A stretch of 64,000 nt of DNA from Ascaris suum (Eukaryota; Nematoda; Chromadorea; Rhabditida; Ascarididae), in NCBI GenBank assembly GCA_013433145.1, contig CM024173.1, positions 8,824,322 to 8,888,321 of the forward strand, in the 5' to 3' direction. Positions 20,411 to 33,600 of this stretch are shown here, one piece after another. Every line of letters starts with the position of its first letter. The first letter of the stretch is position 1. The position numbers were made by a program, and so were the translations under genes. Under the pieces are notes generated by a model. It was not told the DNA's origin. It did not search any database and saw nothing but the letters and a program-made list of their open reading frames with translations.

Positions 20411-21458
20411 CAAGACTCACATGTTGTATGCACGCGGAATATTTGTCCTGGATGTACTGTATCAGCAGACTGTTTCGTGAAACACCTAGACCGTCTTTGC
20501 TCCCCGCTGTTCTGCATATCTAACGTTTCACATGTTCACAGTACATTCTGCACTCTTCATATATGCTCAAGTACTCTGGGCACAGGACGTTGAATAGGTG
20601 GGTAAATAGATAAACAAACAGGTAAACAAATAAGCAAGTAAATAAAGTACATAAAATAAGTAAGTAAATAAATAAGTACATAAAAAATCAAATAAACAAA
20701 TAAATAAATTTGGAGGTAGTGTGAGATCCGAACTCTCCTTCCACCCCCTTCGGTATTATTTCCTGAAACAGAATGTTGCCATACCAAATTATCGAAACAT
20801 ATATCTTGAAACAGTAATAATAACAACAACAACAGAACACTTTGCACAACAATAAATAACTGTAAGAAGAGCTTCACAAGATACTTCTGCGTAATCAGGT
20901 TCACCTAAACATTCCCTCAATAAAGTTCCGATAGTGAGTCGCAACCCCTCCCTAACTGCACCGGACCTCTGCCAGCAAGAATCCTAAGCCACATCAAATG
21001 CTCAAGTAGTTTGTCCTCCTTTACACACCCCCGTACTCCAGCACAACGTTTCAAACCACTCCCCTTGCTCGCACATCATCGACTAATCTATAATGCAACC
21101 CACCTTTATTTATTGGACGTTATTAACACGTAATCACTGACTTCAACATGTAATTAACATGTAATCAGGCTCAATCCTACGCTCAGACTTCAGCATTACA
21201 CACCATCATACCACTTCGTACTACTACATGAAGTGGCGTCCTTGTAGGGTCGAATAAAAAAGGAGAAACTGCTGCGCACTCATTTACTACAGCCTATTCG
21301 TAAAGTACCACTCCCAGATAACGCAACTTTTTGGTCATTTCGGAACACCATCACATTTACTACAGAGGAAAAATACGCTTCATTTTAACACCCCAGAGTA
21401 GATCCTTCTTTCCCCTCCTATGCACACTAACATGGGGTAAGACATGACATTAAGATCA
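20411..21458. repeat. Intergenic, with an AAAT-type simple repeat at about 20590-20706
   Basis: The segment has a degenerate (AAAT/AAGT/AACA)n low-complexity tract, then AT-rich DNA forming the 3' flank of NAF1. TTTATT at 21105-21110 would be AATAAA on the NAF1 strand, about 350 bases past its stop. No gene was recognised. Confidence 0.6.
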
Positions 21459-24400
21459 TTACTGCTCCACCAGCCGCGTATCAACAAGTTCAGGAGGTAT
21501 TTTGATGCTTCGCTGCGCCTGACCCCTAGCAGGGTGTCGCACGTGGCATCCCCGATAGTTCCCATGAGATCTGCCAAATCCAGTGAAAAATCCAGGTCGT
21601 GGCGATCTGAAACAGCTCATCTTTAACACTCTGTGCAACACACAAAGCGTAATCATAATCATCACACTAGTAAATCGTACCTTCTAATAAATCAGGTGTG
21701 GTACACCTGATACCAAAAAAGGTACCTCAGAGAGCTATGAGAGAGTTAATTTCATATGCAATAACCTCAAAGCATCGTTACAACTCGATGTACAATTTCG
21801 GTGAAAAATAACTTGAAATGTCACCGCAGATTTCTGACAACCAAAAGTACGCAAATTGCGTAACGTCGATTTCTGTGACTAAAGTGGTTCGTGATGCCAG
21901 TGAATTCCATGTTCAGCTCAGTGAAGATGGCGGAGAAAGCCCTATAAGCAGTGGAGGCTAATGACACCACTAAGTCCAACTTTTTGCTGATTCACTGATA
22001 TACGGTTTAAATAATCGCCTTGCTAAAAACAAGATCGACTGCGAGTAATCTTCTGCTTTTAATGGAAGCGAGCGAAACGGCTCCGAGTGCTCACCATCAA
22101 CACAAACCGTAACCCACAAAAATTTCATAAACTCACAGCATTGTCCGCAGAAGCTAATTAAATTAAACTGCGCAGCTAAAGGCTTCCTAGCCCCTCGACT
22201 ATTTCGCTCGAAAGATGAAAATGCATCCATATCCGAAATAAATTCGAATATTAGCCCAAATTGTGCTGAAAAACTAATCAACAAAGAAGGAGGTGGTAAG
22301 TCACACATTAAACACACCTATCTGTTGTAAAAGAGTGGAAACACAACCTAAATCCTTAATGATTAACACATGACTTCAAAGCAATATAGATCGCACTTTC
22401 ATGTTTCTAGTTAAAATCCAGCGCCAAATTTCTCCGCAAAAAAAATATCAACGAAGCAAAATATGCGTAGCGCAGAAATGGGTCCAAGACAGCAAAGCAT
22501 ACCTAAAACTATCAAAACGTGGCGGCCCTCCGAATGCCGGATTAAAGGGTCTCGGACGTTCTGAATAAGGAGGTGGTCCTCCTACAGTGCTGGAATCTGA
22601 AAAACTCGGCGCACCACCATAGAAAACATCATTTCTTCCCCTTTGTTGCCTGAAAAATGTACTGAAAAAGAAAAGTCCATTTTCTTCCTCATAGCAACTT
22701 CTTACGGAGTAATCACAAGCTAGCAGACCAATGACGTCCAAAAACGCACGCAGATTAGAAGGGATCAGCGCCCTTTGTAGTTTGCAAAACAGTCCGTATT
22801 CTCATTCACTGATCAATCCCCACTATCGCATGTAATTTAAATCACTTTCATAAGCAAAGAAAATCCATTTGAACCAATCTTCCTTTCTAGGAGCAACTGT
22901 ACTAAAATGCAAAACTCTTCCTAGCAAAGTTGCAACCTGGAAAAACTGGCTTGTCGACGATCGAAGACCTTCGCTTTCTGATTTCTTTTACGCAATCGCA
23001 TTACCCTCTTTAGCAATATTCCCAATGGCAAACTCTATAGCGCAATTTTCATAAATAGCAACAGTGCACGAAAATATTTCAACTGCAGACTGTCCCTAAT
23101 CGTATACCAGGCACTTGCGTAATAATTCAGTAATGAGGTAAATGCTGCAGGTCAAATTCTGCCTTACTGTATCAGTTATACCTCCTCCCTCCGCTAACCT
23201 GTCAGGCATTACTCACACGAAAGTTGAGGGGCATCTATAGAAGATGATGGATGAAGAAAATAAACGACACACTAGATGCATACCGCTGTGGGTGAGTTGA
23301 CCGTCGTTGGCTGCCAGTGCTTGAAAACCGAGCCATAGACGAACTAAACGCAGGGTTCGAAAAACCTCTTGAAGGAAACGACTGTGCCATTCCTCTGCCC
23401 TTCCCACGCCATGCGCTACCAACATGCTCATTAGTGACACCGTGTTTCTCGTGTCGTCGGCGTTTTCTTTCTGATTCCTCCTCTTTCTTATTTGCTAAAA
23501 AATTTCGCTCCTGGTACACCAAATGAAAGATGACTAGCTGCAGATGAGATGAAGCAGTTCATCCGCATCTAGTCATCCTTCATCTTCGCATCTGCATCTC
23601 TTTTTCATCCTGCCTCATCTAGCTCAAAAGCAGGGCACCGATTTCATTGTATAGATAGACAATTGTCCACCTATCATATCATCTTTACTCGCGTATTTAT
23701 AAGCAAATAATGCGGTGCGCCTTCTCCATAAGTTTCATAATTGCGACTCCAAAATTGGAAAACATCAGAACTGAAACGCGGGACGACAAAGTTAATTTTA
23801 TCCAGCATCCGCGGGGACGTCGAAAGAGTTCTTCGAAAAATTGTGATCGAACTATGAGAACATGTAGAAACTGTTGCCGAGTAAGCAAAACGAAGAAGAA
23901 AGAAGAGCCGATCTGAGTGATCACGTGAGACATTAAAATTGGCGAATACGAGTTCCACTAATTGCAGATATCATACATCTCTTTCAATCGAATCGCCTCT
24001 GCGAGAACTGCTTTCAAGAAACTTTAAAGACTATTCGGTTGGTGTAAAGGGAGAACACAGCAACTGCCACCTGAGAGGCATACTTACTCGACCAAAAATG
24101 AGAACTCGCGACTAATAAAGGAAATCACTGCAGAGATGAATTGGATTCTAAAAGTGACAAGATGCTCCGCAAACCCCGACCACTTCTAAAACAACGCAAG
24201 TTCTGTTAGCGAAACTTTATCTCTCGATGAAACGTCGCAATTCTCGTTTCATCGAAATAAAACGTTGCAGGTACTATGAATAAAATCCACAACAAACACT
24301 TCTTTTCATTTATCAGCTTCGTGAAGATTGGCAAACTTCAGATATTTGAATATCAGCACACCAGAACATCCAAGTGAGGGAAGCGATTTGTCGATCAAAG

Positions 24401-27400
24401 CGACGATCATGTTCTTTGGAAGGATTTTGAAAGGCTGACTGTCGAGAAAGAAAAATTATTTTCATTGGTACCTTCATCTGAAGAAAAGCCTCTTCAAAAA
24501 CCTACTAGAATCTGAAACTTCCCGAGAAATTTTATTAGGAGATGGACAGAAAGGGTTCTTCTTTACTCTTCAGCTCTCTCCTTCTCATGTGGCAGATTTT
24601 TCGAGTTATATCCTATTTAAACACTTGTATCGGATTACAGAAACATCTACTTATAACGTACTGCTGATCCGTTGGAACATCTGCGTCAATTGACCAATCG
24701 AATCAATACTGTTATGACTAACGATTAGATGATGTGGAAATCTTCTTGCATCTATGTTTGGCCTTGTAGCGCTTCTCTGCTTCGTCGTCACTGAACACCA
24801 GCTCGTCTTCTGGACACTCTCCCTCGCCGTCCCAACAGGGATCCGTTATTCTCTCTCTGAATTAGCTAGCTGGCCGCATGTTCAACAACGCATCGACTCT
24901 TGCAATGCAAAGTGCGCATTGTGAAAGGAAAAAACAATTTGAGCGTTAGTGCACATCGCTCAAACCGTTGTGATGGCGCTGCATTGTTAAATAATTTCCA
25001 CAGTGAAAAAAAAAGACTGTACTATCAAATCGCTGGCAACTCACCAATAAATACCCGATGTTTTAAATTGAGCATCCCTCCTTATTGTGGTCTTTGCTCC
25101 AAATGATTACAATAAATGGGTAGTATCGTGGTAGGTGAGCTATAAGCCATAAACTGGATTGGGAATCCCCTTTGCATATTAAAGAAAGGTTGTGGCGACA
25201 GCATATGCAAAGAAACTGCGGGAGGGAAATGGGGAAAGGGGGGGGGGGGGGGAGCAACAGTCAGCCCGAATGGATTTGGTGATCCTTTTATTTAAGGCAT
25301 AGAAAAATAAATCGAGACGATCCACTGTTTTGTCAAAAATTGCATAGGCAACTCAGGCAATCAAATAACGCATGATCTTCATCCGTCAAATCCTGAAACT
25401 TGCAATATTGTGGTACCTTAAATTAGTTAGATGGTTAGAGTTTTTCAGAGATTGTTGGAAAGTTGCAACCAGTGACTGTTTTTCCAACTTATTCTATAAA
25501 CAGAAGAATCATCAACTTACTTTCGCAATTGTTCCGTGAAAACATGACGTGTAAATTCCTCCACTGTTGGCGCATAAAAAATTTCCATCCCAACCTCATG
25601 GCTATTTGCCTCATGTGGTGTGTTGAATCGTATCGCATATAGTGGCGCCGATACTGCACCCAGTATATCGTAAACCTAAACGGAAAAATTTATGAAAAAC
25701 CTAAATAACAACTTCGCCAAACTACTTTTCAAAAATTTTTCCCACCGATCATATTATACAGCAGAAGTAAACCGCCAAACTTGATCGGTTCAAATGTGAA
25801 TGATTCGTGGAAAGATAATGAGAACAAAAGTGGCGATGTTTGCAGTGAGGAAAATTTTGCCGCAGCGATCCGTTACAACTTCCCACTGAAGGTTGAACAG
25901 AAAAATAGAAGAACGCTTCGACATAAGTTTGCCTTGGTGAGTTTCCTTATTAAATGTACACCAGCAATATTTCGTCATTTTACGAACGTTTCGAGAAAGA
26001 ACCACCGATTCATTTTTCTCAAAAAACGTTCGCACAGCAACGCATTATATATAGTTGCAACAAAAAAGGAGAAATCAAAAGCAGAAAAAACAACATAACG
26101 CACTAATATAGCAGTGTACCACTTCAAATAAAACGAACACGAACTGCGTACCTACGATAGTATTTGTTCTTGAACGATGGGAAACGAAATATTTCTAGAC
26201 GCAAAACTTTCCATTCATTCCAGCTTCATCTTAACCAGTGAAGTGATTTGAAGGTGCTTGTTGAAGAAAATTGAAGAGAGCAGCGCAAGCATATTATATA
26301 AGCGAGCGCTTGGCAACAATTAAAAAACTGCATCACTTCTTCCCTCATTATGCGCTTGACAACCTCAGGCTAAAAATTGCCAACAATCGTTCAAAACTCA
26401 GTCTTTCATAGAAACATTCGAAGTGCACTCGTTGAGAGAACGAAAAGAGGTTCTCAAGTGAAATTTTTAGCAACGCGATCATTCTTGAACCGACAACCGA
26501 CGAATGTTTGGCTCGTTTGTCATCCACATCGATAAAACTCATGTATGCAATGCAAACACCACCGAATGCACATAAGGATCACCACCCTATGTGGATCAGG
26601 ATTGCCTGCCACCTCAATCATTTATGACTCGTGTTTCGTCCAACATTATTTAGTGCATCGCAACGCGTTTTCCACTGGTGATGAGAAGAAAGAAAAAATT
26701 CAGAACTGTCTTTCCATTTAGCAGTAACCCTCTCAAAGAATGAAACACTCAGCGCACCAATTTGTCAAGTTCCACTTTTCTTTCCCACTGCTCCAATGAC
26801 CACTACCCCTTAATTCTATGGCGACAAATTCTTATATCTTTCCATATTTCCTAAAAGGATATATAAAGCGCGCATAGTTCTGGAAGGGTGAAAAGAAATC
26901 AGCGAAGAACGATAACAGCAGTGAACTTTATATTCCTTACCTTTCCGATGGCGTTTCGTCGATGATCAAAGAGAACAGTGTCAAAATCGAGTGCAATATT
27001 TGAATTCGCCTGTACCACCACTGTAAACCAGCTGCATCTATTGACTATTCAGTTCATCTACGCACAACAAACACCAATTTTAATTCAAGAGAATTTCTGT
27101 GCCACATTCTAAGGGCTCGAATTTCTGAGCAGATCATTTCTCAGTCCATCTTTCGCTAATTTTCCGCGTTTTATCTTCTTTCATTATAACCTGGAACAAG
27201 TTTGCAGGTACTTCCCGTATTGCAATTTCAAAACCATTGATTTAATGACGCAATGAAACGAAACTGATAGGCATCGAAAAACCAATCGCCATATTTAAAT
27301 TCCCAAATGAACTTAAATTTCACTCGAATAGGTAACAATAATTCTTCAAGCTCCCAATATTATCAGTAATGGAGAGTCGCGTTATTTCTTGAAGAAGCAC

Positions 27401-30400
27401 AACTCCACTTACCCAGACAGTCGACCACACTGACCACACTTCCCAACGGCTTTAGAGGGACATCTTGCTCGACATGAATCGTCAACCGCTCAAGTTGGGG
27501 CATGCCGTCATATTCTCGCTCTATCGCAAACGACTCTTTTCGAGCGACGGAACTTTCTTCGTATTCATCGTTGATATCACATTCCTCTTTCCATTTCGCA
27601 CGGGTGGTCTCCAAAATTCTAAAATAGAGGAACACACTGAATGGGAAAGTGTCCCATAGATACAACACATTGCTTCTTAGGATTCAACTCTGTATACAAA
27701 ACACTGCATCGAACCATCTCTGAGTAGAGACTCTGGTAAAAATGGTCCTCGTAATTAAATCAACCTTCTGAGTTACTTGTAAGACCTAGTCTCATGACTG
27801 TCAACTTAAATGAGTAAAACTTATTAAGTGAGGTTGCTTTTTTCTTATTAACGACTGCATGTTCAATTCACGGGAAGTACGATGAGTTCGGGTTGGATTC
27901 ATGGCAGCCACTGCCAAGGGTTCCGCATAAAAGATTTCAAGGGATGAAGGGGAATGTTTTTTCTTGAGGGAAGTCGACGGCGGAAGCAATAAGTCACAAA
28001 AAGCCAACGACAGGCTACTCAACGAAATCATCGTTGAGCAACGTAACTAGCATGTTGCCTGGGAACTAATATACGTGAAATATTCTAATAGAGACGTTCC
28101 TAGTGACAAGCATACGCAGCCGATGCTATCCATCCACGTGAACTGCACGCAACTGCAAAATAAAGCAATAAACCACATAGGCGAAGGGTATTTAGGACAT
28201 CACCTAACGCTGATGTGAACTGCTTCCAAATGGAATAATGTAAAAATAACGTTTAATTAAAAATGGAAAATCCATAGAGACATTTTCCCGCAGAATAGCA
28301 ACAAAATAAAAAAAGGCATGAAAACATTCAATTTCTTGCCCTCCTTTGCAATCAGCGTGGGGGGGGGGGGGGGGTGAGAGTTCCTCAATTTTTTTATGAA
28401 AACAAAATTTATTGAATCGATACCGGTATCGCACAGATTGAATATAAAAAGTGACCTGTTGAATTCCTCTTCAGAATCCTCATCAGAATCGTCGGCCATT
28501 GTGCTATCATTAAGCAGAGATTCCTCTTCATCACTTCTTTGACGCAAGTTCCTGTAAACAACTGATCATAACGAAATGAAATGCCGTACAAGATCATCAG
28601 GCACTGAAACAATGAGAAGTATTTATTGCAGAATTGTGGGTTCTATTTGAGGCAGTATGAGATGCAAAAAAAAAAAACATTAGAGGATAATATTGAGGAA
28701 TTCCGCTTAAAAACGCATTGTTTCAAGGCATTAGTGGTCATATAAACGAAGTTTTCATACAGGGAACGAAATAACAACATATTACAAGATAAAAGAACAA
28801 AGAAAATAAACAACATCTTTCGTAAACGTTATTCTCGATGATTCTTGACTTCATCTGATTCCTCTTCACTTCAACTTCACAAACCCTTCTGTATTTTTCG
28901 CGAGGCACTCAGCACGCAAAAGATGGCCGATGCTTCACAGACTCCACAATGAGAGTAGTTCACCTTGAAGATGCCCGAAAATGTTCTCGAAACCCGATTA
29001 TAAACACCTCAATTACAGGACTCAAAACTTTCGCAACACCATAAACCGATAAACAGCGCACCGAAATCGAACTTGATCTTCGACAATAAAACAAACTGAT
29101 CTTTGTACTGAGATAACTATAGAACAACTAACAAAGAAAACGGCTGTAGAACAAAGGAGAGATTAACGGGGGAGAGGGGATGGGAGCGGAGGAGAGTGCA
29201 AAGAGATGTGCTTCATGACAAGAATCGAGCTTTTCTTCATTGCAAGACACATAGCAATTCATTCTTTCATGTGCAAACAAATTCTTGTTTTCATACACAC
29301 CAGAAATCTAGTCGAACGAAATTTTCCTCACCGCGAATTGCAAATCGACAGAGATGAAGAAAACGAGCCAAAAAGAAAAGTCCAATCCAACACAACGATG
29401 TGACATAAAATCTATAGACATGATCAATCGATAAAATAAATGACCAATAAACAAACCAATAAAAAATTTAAAAGATATGAGCAATTGATAAAAGAAAGTT
29501 TGAGATATTTGACCTAAATGAATCGCCAACTGTTGGGAATCGTTCGCTTCTAAGATTCTTTGACGAACATTGACTGCACAATGCACCGAGCATTTCATCC
29601 AGTACATCGGCGACAACATCACTCATCGAAGACGTTACCTGCAAAAAATAATTAACCACCCGTCAGCCAAAATATAACAAGCGAACATATCAACTAGTTC
29701 CACCAAATCAACCATCTTGTTACTGTATGTTTGGAGAGCCCAGCGTGTAACGTGATCCGGACAAACGTAAAATTCAAGCAAAACCTTTTTGGTCACTGAA
29801 GAATTTATACTTTCTTCTTTTTTTTTTGGAGACTGAGAGATCGGGAGCATGGAAGTTGGCAAAAGAGGTCAAGTATAGCACAATGAGCATTAAACTCAAC
29901 AATCTTCCACTTTTACTGGTTGTCGGGTTGCCACTGGTGGATGGATAAACACAAACAACAAACACATATGAGCTCTTTGCTTGCCTACGGCGTTTTTTCT
30001 AGCCACCCTTAGCACAAGTTTTGTTGTGTTCTTTGTTTCCGGCATGTCTGCTTCTGCCTTCATATATGCCCTAATAGCTTTCATGTTCAAACACAGCATA
30101 TCGGAGTGCGAATATTGAGTGACCCGATGATATATAAAATACGAAAAGCTGAAAAATTAGAACTCGTAACCATTAAGTTATTTTAATTTCCGTTAAAGCA
30201 CAGCTTTTTATTCTTCGAAAATCACAGTGGGGGTGTTCATCGGTCTACGGTGTTGCGAAGCTTTTGAGGCAGGTAGCTGAGGTGTTTATGAGCCGTTCTG
30301 AGAATATTTTCGGGCATTTCCAGCGTTAATTAAACTCACTGTGGAGTCTGTGAAGCATTTGCCATGTTTTGCGTGCTGAATACATATACATAAAAGTCAT

Positions 30401-30746
30401 TTGGCGTAGTTTCGAGTTTCTGCTCGCTCTTTTTATATTAGGCACCTGCGGGAAAAATTCGACCCGTCCGTTGTATTTTCACTACACAGAACTTCCTCAC
30501 AAAAATCAAATACTTCAAAAGGTGGACGCAGGCTGATGGTACGTGCAGTTAAGGGAGGAGCTCAAACTAGATAATAAAATGTTGGCCGGACTTAACTGGG
30601 AATGCTGAGATGCTGGTCGTCCCGTTCTCGTGTGCTGCTGTGCTGCAAGCTCATAAGGAAACAGCCCAAGAAATCAAAACGTTAAATGATGTTACCTGAT
30701 GTGATGGAACGATGACGGTATCCTTGTGAGGTTCGGAGCTTTGCAT
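21459..30746 (-). CDS. NAF1: H/ACA ribonucleoprotein assembly factor NAF1, ten exons, 450 aa
   Basis: NAF1 is the nuclear factor that binds the core pseudouridine synthase during H/ACA snoRNP and telomerase RNP assembly before GAR1 replaces it. Exons in coding order are 30746-30696, 29638-29514, 28551-28456, 27618-27413, 27020-26941, 25675-25521, 24856-24723, 23494-23284, 22649-22503 and 21606-21459. All are in phase and end at TAA 21459-21461. Residues 75-90 are acidic (DDSDEDSEEEF). The Gar1/Naf1 core spans about 146-240, with LKPLGSVVSVVD, DTVLFDHRRNAIGKVYDILG, PLYAIRFN and EIFYAPTVEEFT, each aligning with human NAF1 blocks. Next comes a DELVFSDDEAE segment like the human ALDFSDDE, then a basic Lys/Arg region and an RG/Pro-rich tail (GGPPPYSERPRPFNPAFGGP). 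Exon 1 (MQSSEPHKD) has a good donor, and the acceptor before it at 30755 may take a spliced leader. A second Met at 29626 is an alternative start. Confidence 0.93.
25238..25252 (+). repeat. G15 mononucleotide run
   Basis: Fifteen consecutive G lie within a NAF1 intron, so the NAF1 transcript would carry poly-C here. A similar run of 16 G is at 28359-28374 in another NAF1 intron. Confidence 0.9.
28359..28374 (+). repeat. G16 mononucleotide run
   Basis: Sixteen consecutive G lie in the NAF1 intron between exons 3 and 4. The run is unusual in DNA of this low GC content. Confidence 0.9.
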
Positions 30747-33600
30747 GCTTGCACCTAGAACATGAATAATTTGGACTCCACATCAACAGTACCAATGATT
30801 GATGGCATCTCAAAAATATAAATAGAAATTGCGAACACGTTGATGTTTGCGTTAAACATCGTCTCAATCCACTTTAAAAACAAATAATGCTTAGACTGGA
30901 GACGTAAAACCCAAGGAAAGAAAGCAGCAAAATTGTTCCCTCTAATGCAAGTTTCATAGAAAAGAAGTGAAATATCAGATCGAGAACCTAATCCGCTAAT
31001 CAAAATAACTCAACAGAATAATTAAATTGCTTGAAAACTGAAGAAGCGTGCCAGGGGATCAGCCGTAAACGGGCTTTTGCATTCCGTTCGAATGGCCGAT
31101 CAGCTTAATAGGCTATTACGAAATTAAAAACGTAAAATCCCGCCATCAAAGTACTAACCGATGAGAGCTCATAAAAGTATACCAAGAAAAGAGGACCGCA
31201 TTTGTTGTTACTCGTCGGCTTGTTCAAACGGAATGTGAGAACAAACGTTGTTGTCAGTTGGTGAGGGATGCTCAAAAAGACCGCTTTCTGTGCTTTGTTG
31301 TTAATGCTGTCAGTCCTGTTGCTGAAAAGCTTCCCCACCTTTTAGTACAATATTCACCAATGCCTAACTCATGGTGTTTGAGAATTATGTAAGCCAAGAA
31401 GCGAAAGAGAAAACACAACTACAACTGCAAATATTTCGACATGAGCAAGACCTCACTATATCAAAACTTTTCACCCAAGTTTGGGTGCTTAGCACTCTGT
31501 GCTTTCATCTATCGTTTCAATTTCCCGCCCTTTATCGTTTCAAGGCTTCAATCCTGCTAAGATCAACTTCCTCCCGTTACAGCACTAATTTTTTTCCCCT
31601 TCAAATCATACCGCTTACCATTTTAACCGTTCAAATGAAAAATAGCGAGCCGGGGGAGGGGGGGAGGGAAGGGGAGGGGAGGTATTACAGTGATGTGTAT
31701 TGCATCAGCCAAATTCCGATAGCTTCAGTGATTTCAGAGCAGAAATTAATCGTTAGATGAAAAAACGCTGCAGCAAATAGCGAGGAGGCTAAATAAAGGA
31801 CACGTCTTCGGTGATGAAACGGTACGATATTATGTGATGGTGGTGAAAAGACTGGCGAGCTATGGTCCAACTCCTCTCTGCCGTCGCACTCAGAAACAGC
31901 TGAGGGTAGTGTTGCAAAAGTTTGGGAGTCAGAGAGGGGGGCGGGGGACAGGAAGAGAGGAGGGATAATGGGGATAATGTGTACGATATGTTGCGATGAA
32001 CGACTACGCTGCGACTCTTTTCTCGCATGATAACCGACCGCGCAGCAACTCCTCTTGCATTCGTCGAGCTGAATTATATGTGTTCTTCTCTGCCCTCTCA
32101 CATTACGCATTTTCTCTGCTTGTATAGCTGCGTATTTTAAAACCCATTTGTCATTGTTTGCGTTGTGCTCAGTTATTTAATGGTTTCCCGACATTATCAT
32201 TACCAAGCGGCTGTCACTAGACCCAGGCTCTAACTTCGTCTCGCCCTGTACGTGGCAGCGACGTAGCAAGGCACGAGGACATCGGAACTGCCTTACATCA
32301 ATTTGAACGTAAATTCGCTCATGTATAGAGATTAATATCCTGAGGAAAGATATGAAAAAGATACGGAATTATGAGAGCATGAACAGCAAGAACAAGCAAA
32401 ACGTTCGCGCAGCCACAATTTAGGCGAATAGAGATTTAAAACATGACGGCAACAATAATGCGTGAATCGAAACGAATCAGCCGCAAAGCTGATTCAGTGT
32501 GTGCACTAACGATATCGGCGGGAAGCAGATTCCAGACTCATACGGCTCGAAATTGGAAACTATGGAGGACGTTATTTGTAGGGCGACGTCTTTTGGCAAG
32601 CTGAAAAGTGATGCGCACTTCGACCGCGGGGAGGGACAAAAATATTCCCGACAGCGGGATGTCGGACAAGACGATCATTTTACATTTTAATATTAAGCCT
32701 GCGATATTCCAATAACTCAATTTTGAAGATATTGCATATCTCCCTATTGCAGTGAAAGCAGATAGGCGTGTAATTATGCTGAAGACATATAAAGACATAA
32801 GCAGTGTAATAATGCAATCAGCTTGGGGCACACAGGCAACGATAGCAGATATGGGCGGTAACGACTATTCTATACACCTGCCAAATGCAAAAATTTGCAT
32901 GTATTTTATATATCTTCATCGTTTAGTACTGCTTAGTGCGCGGTCGGTTTGAAGAGAGCTCTCAGCAGACCTTTGGCGTCTCCTACTGAGTCACTCCGAC
33001 CAGAGGCCTCATCGGGACGAGGGTGGTGCAGTACGTCAGAGCTCTCCTCTTCAGCGGAACAACGATGAGTCCACTCGTCAGTATCCGATGGGCAGGAGAC
33101 GAGCCTAAGCCCTAACCTTCACGCTACCTCACAACTTCAGCTAAACGAAAGTGGTATTAGTATGAAGAGACGTTTATTCGTAATGAATGCTTTGTCGATT
33201 AAAGCAAATAAAAATAAAAACTTACATATCGGTCAGATTTCCAGTTTAGAGTAGTCGAGCGACAAAAAAAGCAGATCTTTTGTAGCTTCTCTGGCACGCT
33301 TCTCCATTCGTTCCAGAAAATTAAGCATGTATTTTCTCAATTTGCTTAACATTGATGAATAAATTTTGCGCAACTAGAAACTTTCATGTCCAACTTTTCG
33401 ATTATATGAGACTCATAGGGCAGACTATACATCTTTATGGATTAATCTGACAGATGAAGAATTTGCATATTCGTATTAATTAAAATTTATATGTTTGTAT
33501 TAACTAAACGATGTGTATTCGTCTAGAGTTTATTGTCATACTAGCGAAGTGAACGAGAGGTGGGTTGCATTAATAGCTATCTCGATAACCGAATATCATT
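30747..33600. other. Intergenic region between divergent NAF1 and MSP-A
   Basis: Promoters for NAF1 (minus) and MSP-A (plus) should lie here. A G-rich tract with quadruplex potential is at 31652-31682. A GC-richer segment at about 32930-33120 matches nothing I recognise. ORFs at 31371-31760 and 31685-32110 look like chance. Confidence 0.4.
31652..31682 (+). repeat. G-rich tract with quadruplex potential
   Basis: Within 31 bases there are five or more separate runs of three to seven G split by single or double A. This satisfies the usual G-quadruplex pattern on the plus strand. It lies between the divergent NAF1 and MSP-A genes. Confidence 0.6.

Noticed and set aside
29635..29862. 75-codon minus-strand ORF just upstream of NAF1 exon 2
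   Set aside because: It hits a stop before exon 2. The in-phase exon at 30696-30746 gives a better NAF1 start.
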